From: CAYOLL01 sp964404765 [NCBI: uncultured Gemmatimonadota bacterium] | GTDB lineage: Bacteria; 4572-55 | Assembly: GCA_964404765.1 (NCBI GenBank) | Contig: CAYOLL010000084.1 | Coordinates: 1 to 25,191, forward strand | DNA: 25,191 nucleotides | Direction of reading: 5' to 3' | Part shown: positions 20,434 through 25,191 of the stretch, piece after piece | Numbering within the stretch: the stretch's first letter is position 1 | How the letters are laid out: the number at the start of each line of letters is the position of its first letter | Position numbers and translations under genes: made by a program | Notes under the pieces: generated by a model | Told to the model about the DNA's origin: nothing | The model's database searches: none | What the model saw: only the letters and a program-made list of their open reading frames with translations

Positions 20434-21729
20434 TTAGATATACTTCTGGTCTTTGGCAAAGGCCAACAGCTCATCCCGAAATTTCGGATGCGCAATTTTG
20501 ATTAAGGCTTTGGCGCGTTCGCGGATGCTTTTACCATGCAAATTCGCCGTGCCCCATTCCGTCACCACATAGTGGACATCCCCGCGCGAAGTGACTACGC
20601 CGGCGCCCGGATTCAGCATCGAAGCAATCCGCGACACCTGCTCATCTCTGGCTGTGGAGGGCAAAGCGATGATCGGTTTGCCGCCTTTGGAACGGGCAGC
20701 GCCACGGATAAAATCCACCTGACCGCCAATCCCGCTAAAGAATTTTGTGCCGATGGAATCAGCGCAGACCTGGCCGGTCAAATCCACCTCAATGGCGGCG
20801 TTGATAGCAGTCATTTTATCATTTTTGGCGATGACATACGGATCATTGACATATTGGGTAGGGTGCATTTCGATAATCGGATTATCATCTATAAAATTAT
20901 AGAGCTGACGGGTTCCCAGCGCAAAGCCCGCCAAAATTTTGCCCGGATGCAGGGTCTTTTTTTCGTTATTGACAACGCCTTTTTTGACTAACTCAATGAT
21001 GCCGTCAGAAAACATTTCGGAATGAACTCCCAAATTTTTTTTGCTGTTTAAATAGAGTAAAACGCCGTCGGGAATGCCGCCAATGCCCATTTGCAGCGTC
21101 GCGCCGTCCTCAATGAGCTCAGCTACGTTTTGACCTATTTTTTTTTGCAAATCGGACGGCTCGCCTTGCTTCAGTTCCGAAAGTGGGGAGGAAACCGGTA
21201 CGCAATGTTGGATCTTGCTGATGTGGATAAAGCTGTCACCATGACAGCGCGGCATCTGGTCATTAATTTCGGCCACAATCACCCGGGCCGACTGTGCCGC
21301 GGGTTTGGTGCAGCCGACCTCAATGCCAAAGCTGCAGAAGCCGTGCTCGTCCGGCAAAGATACATTAATCAGCGCCACATCAATCGGCAAAGCGCCGCTG
21401 GTAAACAGGTCCGGAATTTCACCCAGGAATATAGGCACATAGTCGGCCCGGCCATCCTGCACGGCCTGCCGCACGTTGCTGCCGATAAACAAGTTGCGGA
21501 TATGAAAATTAGCGGCATATTTGGCGTCGGCGTAAAGGGCTTCGCCAACAGTCAGAATGTGGGTGATTTCCACGTCTTCCAATTCAAAAGCCCGGTCTAC
21601 CAGGGCGCGCACTAAGTGATGGGGCATTGAACAACCCGCGCCGATATAGACCCGTTGCCCCGATTTGATGATCGACACAGCTTCTTCCGCACTGACAATT
21701 TTATCTTGATAGCGTTGCAGCCAACTCAT
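20434..21729 (-). CDS. Acetyl-CoA hydrolase/transferase family, 4-hydroxybutyrate CoA-transferase-like
   Basis: 431 residues from the ATG at 21729, preceded by GGAGG; the frame is open upstream to 21852 but that part runs into a repeat element and lacks family likeness. Family marks: GQRVYIGAGCSMPHHLVRAL at the N-terminus, DVALINVSLPDEHGFCSFG, MGIGGIPDGVLLYLNSKK, GVHSEMFSDGIIELVKKG (with the Glu expected to form the acyl-thioester) and GGQVDFIRGAARSKGGKPII. The length matches butyrate/4-hydroxybutyrate CoA-transferases (Cat1/Cat2/AbfT group), which swap CoA between an acyl-CoA and a free acid such as acetate. No fermentation genes lie next to it, so the acid is uncertain. Cytoplasmic. Confidence 0.9.
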   Translation of the reverse strand: MSWLQRYQDKIVSAEEAVSIIKSGQRVYIGAGCSMPHHLVRALVDRAFELEDVEITHILTVGEALYADAKYAANFHIRNLFIGSNVRQAVQDGRADYVPIFLGEIPDLFTSGALPIDVALINVSLPDEHGFCSFGIEVGCTKPAAQSARVIVAEINDQMPRCHGDSFIHISKIQHCVPVSSPLSELKQGEPSDLQKKIGQNVAELIEDGATLQMGIGGIPDGVLLYLNSKKNLGVHSEMFSDGIIELVKKGVVNNEKKTLHPGKILAGFALGTRQLYNFIDDNPIIEMHPTQYVNDPYVIAKNDKMTAINAAIEVDLTGQVCADSIGTKFFSGIGGQVDFIRGAARSKGGKPIIALPSTARDEQVSRIASMLNPGAGVVTSRGDVHYVVTEWGTANLHGKSIRERAKALIKIAHPKFRDELLAFAKDQKYI

Positions 21730-21766
21730 GCGTCCTCCATTTAAAGAAAAAGGGTAACTATTCTGG

Positions 21767-21895
21767 CAGCCACGAATTGCACGAATTTTCACGAATAAAA
21801 ACAAAGACCTTTTGGTTTTGGACTCGTTTTTTGAAAGAGCGCCATAAAACACAACACTTTTTCTATTCTTGTCTATTTATGCTCATTAGTGGCTG
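21767..21895. repeat. Imperfect palindrome, CAGCCACGAAT family
   Basis: CAGCCACGAATTGCACGAAT (from 21767) pairs imperfectly with the complement of TTTATGCTCATTAGTGGCTG (ending 21895). It lies upstream of the CoA-transferase. The remaining bases to 22087 show no gene. Confidence 0.5.
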
Positions 21896-22100
21896 AAGGG
21901 TTACGAAAAAAAATTAATAGCGTATTTCAAAAACATCCCGCTTACAATTTACACTACTGGCGAAATTATGCAGACAATTTTATGCGGATCACGCATTTTG
22001 CTTGATTTTTGTCGCTAAAAAAGAGATACTGAGCGCGTTGAATGGAAAAGTTGCGTCCTGAATTAAGCATAAACGAAGCGATTATGCAAGGAGACGTTCG

Positions 22101-22340
22101 ATGTGGCAAAAACTGCAAGTTATTTTACTCGTTTTAATTTCGCTGACGATGGTGATTTTGGTTGCCCAAAATTCCGGCACAACGGATATTCTGGTCTGGG
22201 CGATTCAGGCGCCGCTGAGTTTGTATTTACTGGGCGCATTTGCCCTGGGGTTTGGTTTTGGCTGGTTTGGGCTAATGATTCTGAATTATCGGCGCAATAA
22301 AACCGCAGCGGCTTTAGCAGCGGAAAAGGCCGGGGTATGA
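22101..22340 (+). CDS. LapA-domain (DUF1049) membrane protein
   Basis: 79 residues, ATG at 22101 with AAGGAG (22088-22093) upstream. Two membrane helices are visible (LQVILLVLISLTMVILVAQN; SLYLLGAFALGFGFGWFGLM) joined by a short TTDILVWAIQAPLSL stretch, followed by a basic YRRNK tail: the full layout of the LapA/DUF1049 family. In Escherichia coli LapA helps lipopolysaccharide export and assembly, but the domain is widespread and its role elsewhere is little known. Its stop overlaps the porX start (ATGA), so translation of the two is probably coupled. Confidence 0.8.
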   Translation: MWQKLQVILLVLISLTMVILVAQNSGTTDILVWAIQAPLSLYLLGAFALGFGFGWFGLMILNYRRNKTAAALAAEKAGV

Positions 22341-23911
22341 ATCCGGCACGGCACATTTTGTGGGTAGATGATGAGATCGAATTTTTGCGCCCGCATCAAA
22401 TTTTTCTGGAGCGCAAAGGTTACCGAATCTCAACCGCCGGCAATGGTGATGACGCCATTGCCCTGGTCATCAAAAACCACTATGATTTAGTGTTGTTAGA
22501 CGAGATGATGCCGGGCAAAGACGGCCTGACTACGTTGAACGAAATCAAAAACAAGCGGCCCAATCTGCCGATCGTCATGGTCACCAAAAGCGAAGCCGAG
22601 GACTTGCTGGATCAGGCCATCGGGCAACGCATTGACGGCTATCTGCTTAAACCGGTACAGCCGCTGCAAGTGCTGTCAATCTGCCGGCAGATTCTGGATC
22701 AGCAGGCGATACGGGAAAAGCAGGTGACGCCAGAATATGTACAGCAGCTTCGCGAGCTCTCCGCACGGATCGAGGAGGGTTTGGAATGGCCCGGCTGGAT
22801 CGAAATCTATCTGCAATTGATCCATTGGGAACTGGAGTTGGAAGCAACGCGGGCGGAAGGACTGCAAACCACGCACAACGATCTGCGTCAGGAAGCGAAT
22901 CGCGCCTTTGCCGCTTATATCCGGCGGGTCTATCCGGATTGGTTGGCCGGCAAAAATCCACCGCTGTTATGCCCCCAAATTTTGCGTAGCCGGGTTCAGC
23001 CTTTAATCCGGTCCGGACGTCCGGTATTTTTTATCGTGATTGATTGTCTGCGCATAGATCAATGGCAGGTGATGGCCCCGTATTTAAACGATTTATTTGC
23101 CATTCAGACCGATTATGCCTTCTCGATTTTACCGACCGCAACACCTTACGCCCGCAACGCCTTGTTTGCCGGGCTGTTCCCCGATGATATTGCCCGTCTG
23201 CACCCGGAATATTGGCAGGAACGTTCCGATGACGAAACCAGTCGCAATCAGTTCGAAGCCGAATTGCTTAAAAAACAAGTACAGCGGCTGCGCCTGGTTG
23301 ATCCGGAGCGCGTTCGCTACCAAAAAATCAGCACCCACGACGAAATGGTAACGCTTCGCAAGAAATTGGACGGCTGGCTGAACTGTGAATTAGCGGCAGT
23401 TGTCGTCAACTTTTTGGATATTTTGACCCACGGACGGTCGGAGTCATCCATTTTGCGGGAGCTGGCAACGGATGAGCGCGCTTTTCGGGCGCTGGCGGCG
23501 GCGTGGTTTCAACATTCGGCTTTGCTGGACTTACTGCGTGACTTAGCCGCAGCCAATATACCCGTAGTAATTACCAGCGATCATGGCGCGATTCTGTGCC
23601 GACGGGCGACTAAGGTGATTGGCGACCGTGAAACATCCACAAATCTGCGCTACAAATTTGGCCACAATCTGCAGTGTGACGAGAAGTGTGCGGTGCGTCT
23701 GACCAAGCCAAAAACCTACCGGCTGCCTGAGGATGGGTTGAATAAAAATTATCTGATTGCGGCTGAGGATTATTACTTTGTTTATCCGACGCACTATCAT
23801 CACTATCAGCGGCAGTACGCTGATAGCTTTCAACACGGCGGCATATCTCTGGAAGAAATGATTGTACCGGTGATTACCCTGATGCCGTTACCGCCGGAAA
23901 AAGGGCTATAG
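22337..23911 (+). CDS. porX: PorX: response regulator with PglZ phosphodiesterase domain
   Basis: 524 residues. A receiver domain (1-~120) has D11/D12, phosphoacceptor D55 (LVLLDEMMPGKDG), T83 and K105. A helical linker follows to about 215. The PglZ domain, alkaline phosphatase-like, starts near 228: metal Asp D236 in FFIVIDCLRIDQW; the ILPTATPYARNALFAGLFP block with the catalytic Thr (T267 or T269); VVVNFLDILTH; VVITSDHGAI; and a C-terminal QHGGISLEEMIVPVITLMPL. This architecture is that of PorX, which with the PorY kinase controls T9SS genes and has zinc-dependent nucleotide phosphodiesterase activity in Bacteroidota. The T9SS cargo and PorV-like genes nearby support the name. No PorY-type kinase is in the window. 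Coupled to the LapA-like gene. Confidence 0.92.
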   Translation: MNPARHILWVDDEIEFLRPHQIFLERKGYRISTAGNGDDAIALVIKNHYDLVLLDEMMPGKDGLTTLNEIKNKRPNLPIVMVTKSEAEDLLDQAIGQRIDGYLLKPVQPLQVLSICRQILDQQAIREKQVTPEYVQQLRELSARIEEGLEWPGWIEIYLQLIHWELELEATRAEGLQTTHNDLRQEANRAFAAYIRRVYPDWLAGKNPPLLCPQILRSRVQPLIRSGRPVFFIVIDCLRIDQWQVMAPYLNDLFAIQTDYAFSILPTATPYARNALFAGLFPDDIARLHPEYWQERSDDETSRNQFEAELLKKQVQRLRLVDPERVRYQKISTHDEMVTLRKKLDGWLNCELAAVVVNFLDILTHGRSESSILRELATDERAFRALAAAWFQHSALLDLLRDLAAANIPVVITSDHGAILCRRATKVIGDRETSTNLRYKFGHNLQCDEKCAVRLTKPKTYRLPEDGLNKNYLIAAEDYYFVYPTHYHHYQRQYADSFQHGGISLEEMIVPVITLMPLPPEKGL

Positions 23912-23920
23912 GGACGTGTG

Positions 23921-23990
23921 AAGAAATGTCATTTTTCAAGAGTTTATCACTCATTTTCAAGCACTTGTGCACTCAAAAATGACATTTCTT
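23921..23990. repeat. Inverted repeat after porX
   Basis: AAGAAATGTCATTTTT (23921-23936) and its exact complement AAAAATGACATTTCTT (23975-23990) with a 38-base middle. Ten bases after the porX stop, and 27 before the stop of the convergent methyltransferase gene. It may end transcription from both sides, though the loop is long for a simple terminator. Confidence 0.6.
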
Positions 23991-24016
23991 GGACGTTATC
24001 ACCTCCCCTATAAACA

Positions 24017-24826
24017 CTAAACAGCCGTGGCTTGAATCGAAAACATCATCGGCAGCATTCCGTCGCCATTCGGCATTCGCCAGTACCCGTCATGCGGTGA
24101 TTTCACCATATCCGGAAAAAAATCGAAGGCGCAATAAGGGAATTCCTGCACGTCATGAACGGTCAAACCGCCTTTGATTAAGGCTGTTATGGTGTCACTC
24201 AGCGAATGAATCCACTCAAACGTATGCGTTTTGATGGGCGCGGCGCGATCAGCGTAGGTGCCGGTGTCCTCAAATTCAAGCGGCGTCTGGCCCTGAAAAT
24301 ACGGATAGCGAACTTTAAAATCGCCGGAGGGGCGCTTTTCATCAAAAATATACAGGGTCGGATGAAATTCGGCGATGTAAAAAGTCCCGCCCGGTTTAAC
24401 AAAACGCGCCGCCGTGCGACCCCAGGCCCAAATGTCCGGCAACCAGCATAAAACCCCGTAGGACGTGAAAACAATGTCAAACTGTTCCGTCAGATGTTGG
24501 GGCGCGTCATACAAATTGCAGCAAACAAATCGCGCCGGGATGTTGAGTTCTTCGCTGAGAGAACGGGCCACGTCAATGGCCGGCTGCGAAAAATCGAGGC
24601 CGGTCACCTGCGCGCCCAGCCGCGCCCACGACAGCGTATCCAGCCCGAAGTGACATTGCAAGTGCAGCAGACTTTTGCCGCGAACATCACCCAGCACCTT
24701 TAGCTCGATCGGTTCCAGCGAACAGCGGCCTTTTTTAAAGCCGTCCACATCATAACTGGCGGATTTGACATGTATCGGCACTAAATCATTCCAGTGCCGG
24801 CGATTGTTTTCCATGGGTGAATTCAT
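24017..24826 (-). CDS. Class I SAM-dependent methyltransferase
   Basis: 269 residues, ATG at 24826 with GGGAG upstream. The Rossmann-like methyltransferase core is clear: motif I as LLHLQCHFGLDTLSWARLGA (53-72), acidic residue D78 in VTGLDFS, FDIVFTSYGVLCWL (motif IV) and VKPGGTFYIAEFHPTLYI (motif V/VI). Motif I is the HLQCHFG variant in place of the usual DxGCGxG. The C-terminal ~90 residues (EFEDTGTYADRAAPIKTHTF..., PYCAFDFFPDMV) are specific to a subgroup of small-molecule methyltransferases. The substrate is not evident; neighbours give no pathway. Confidence 0.85.
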   Translation of the reverse strand: MNSPMENNRRHWNDLVPIHVKSASYDVDGFKKGRCSLEPIELKVLGDVRGKSLLHLQCHFGLDTLSWARLGAQVTGLDFSQPAIDVARSLSEELNIPARFVCCNLYDAPQHLTEQFDIVFTSYGVLCWLPDIWAWGRTAARFVKPGGTFYIAEFHPTLYIFDEKRPSGDFKVRYPYFQGQTPLEFEDTGTYADRAAPIKTHTFEWIHSLSDTITALIKGGLTVHDVQEFPYCAFDFFPDMVKSPHDGYWRMPNGDGMLPMMFSIQATAV

Positions 24827-24853
24827 AATCGCACTCCCTTCAGAATTTGAATT

Positions 24854-24910
24854 GCAAGCTTCAGTTTGCGCGTGACGATGTTAAACAAATGTAAGCAAGC
24901 TGAAGCTTGC
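24854..24910. repeat. Inverted repeat GCAAGCTTCAGTTTGC
   Basis: GCAAGCTTCAGTTTGC (24854-24869) pairs 15 of 16 with GCAAGCTGAAGCTTGC (24895-24910). It lies between the methyltransferase start and the DUF423 stop. Confidence 0.6.
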
Positions 24911-24921
24911 TACTCCAGTTT

Positions 24922-25191
24922 TTAGAGGTACTTAAACCCAAGCCGGACCAGCCACAACCAGCCGGCCAAAAAGCACAGCCCGCCCAATGGCGTAATGGCT
25001 CCCAATATTCTCACGCCGCTTAGACTCAGGGCATAGAGGCTGCCGGAAAAAATGATGATGCCCGCCGTAAACAGCCAGCCCGCCACGTCCGCCCGACTCT
25101 CCGGCCATTGAAAAGCTACCCAACTGACGATAAATAGGCTGCCGTCCGCTACAAACGGGTCGCCCCGATGGGGCTGAAATTCGGGGCGGCC
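24922..25191 (-). CDS. DUF423-family membrane protein (5' partial)
   Basis: The frame is open to the end of the window (90 codons including stop TAA at 24924-24922), so the start lies outside. The DUF423 C-terminal signature is present: AGWLFTAGIIIFSGSLYALS followed by GVRILGAITPLGGLCFLAGW and LWLVRLGFKYL, three membrane helices. DUF423 proteins are about 120 residues and of unknown function. The first ~16 visible residues, GRPEFQPHRGDPFVAD, do not fit the family and coincide with a GC-rich hairpin (GCCCC-ATC-GGGGC), suggesting a repeat inserted in frame. Confidence 0.8.
   Translation of the reverse strand, partial: GRPEFQPHRGDPFVADGSLFIVSWVAFQWPESRADVAGWLFTAGIIIFSGSLYALSLSGVRILGAITPLGGLCFLAGWLWLVRLGFKYL
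25144..25191 (-). repeat. Repeat-derived in-frame segment in the DUF423 gene (partial)
   Basis: Encodes GRPEFQPHRGDPFVAD with a GCCCC-ATC-GGGGC hairpin at 25162-25174. It lies just before a DUF423 helix and runs out of the window. Confidence 0.45.

Noticed and set aside
21730-21852. 5' extension of the CoA-transferase
   Set aside because: Overlaps the repeat at 21767-21895 and lies upstream of a good GGAGG + ATG at 21729.
23921-23990. Simple rho-independent terminator of porX
   Set aside because: The 38-base middle is too long for a standard terminator and no T-run follows; listed as inverted repeat instead.

Overview
The window looks like a piece of a bacterial chromosome from the FCB side of the tree, most like the candidate-phylum relatives of Calditrichota/KSB1. 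That is an inference from gene content and not from a marker gene. The pointers are a secreted protein with a C-terminal type IX secretion (T9SS) sorting domain, a PorX-type response regulator fused to a PglZ domain, a PorV/PorQ-like outer-membrane protein, a PEGA-domain lipo/surface protein, an Omp85 protein, and a UbiA-type prenyltransferase resembling ether-lipid enzymes. No rRNA, tRNA or CRISPR array was seen.

Layout. 1-4.2 kb: the end of a T9SS cargo protein, a PEGA protein and, convergent with them, a PorV-like barrel. 4.5-5.5 kb: an unrecognised four-helix membrane protein behind a textbook sigma70 promoter. 5.5-6.2 kb: a gene-free stretch with two palindromic elements. 6.2-10.8 kb: a tight operon of a response regulator-GAF-GAF-GGDEF cyclase, an Omp85 protein and a UbiA prenyltransferase. 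10.85-12.8 kb: a decay zone with intact hicB but a 13-codon hicA stub, a truncated XRE antitoxin gene with a perfect palindrome over its start, a small gene broken by a 142-bp MITE-like element plus a one-base frameshift, and a frameshifted antitoxin remnant. 12.9-17.9 kb: a class I glutamine amidotransferase, TRAP transporter membrane subunits dctQ-dctM without a dctP, a CDP-alcohol phosphatidyltransferase and a coiled-coil protein. 18-21.7 kb (minus strand): a fused acyltransferase-alpha/beta hydrolase and a 4-hydroxybutyrate-type CoA-transferase. 22.1-25.2 kb: lapA-like/porX operon, an orphan methyltransferase and the end of a DUF423 membrane protein.

Common threads. Surface and secretion: T9SS cargo, PorV-like protein, Omp85 protein and PorX fit one export and outer-membrane programme. 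Lipid: UbiA, CDP-alcohol phosphatidyltransferase and the acyltransferase-hydrolase fusion all act on membrane lipids.

The most striking property is the number of unrelated palindromic or inverted-repeat elements, at least ten sequence families in 25 kb. They fill most intergenic gaps, and three repeat-like sequences sit in frame inside genes (T9SS protein, PEGA protein, DUF423). One element is flanked by a 15-bp direct duplication and its removal restores a gene, which is direct evidence that such elements move.
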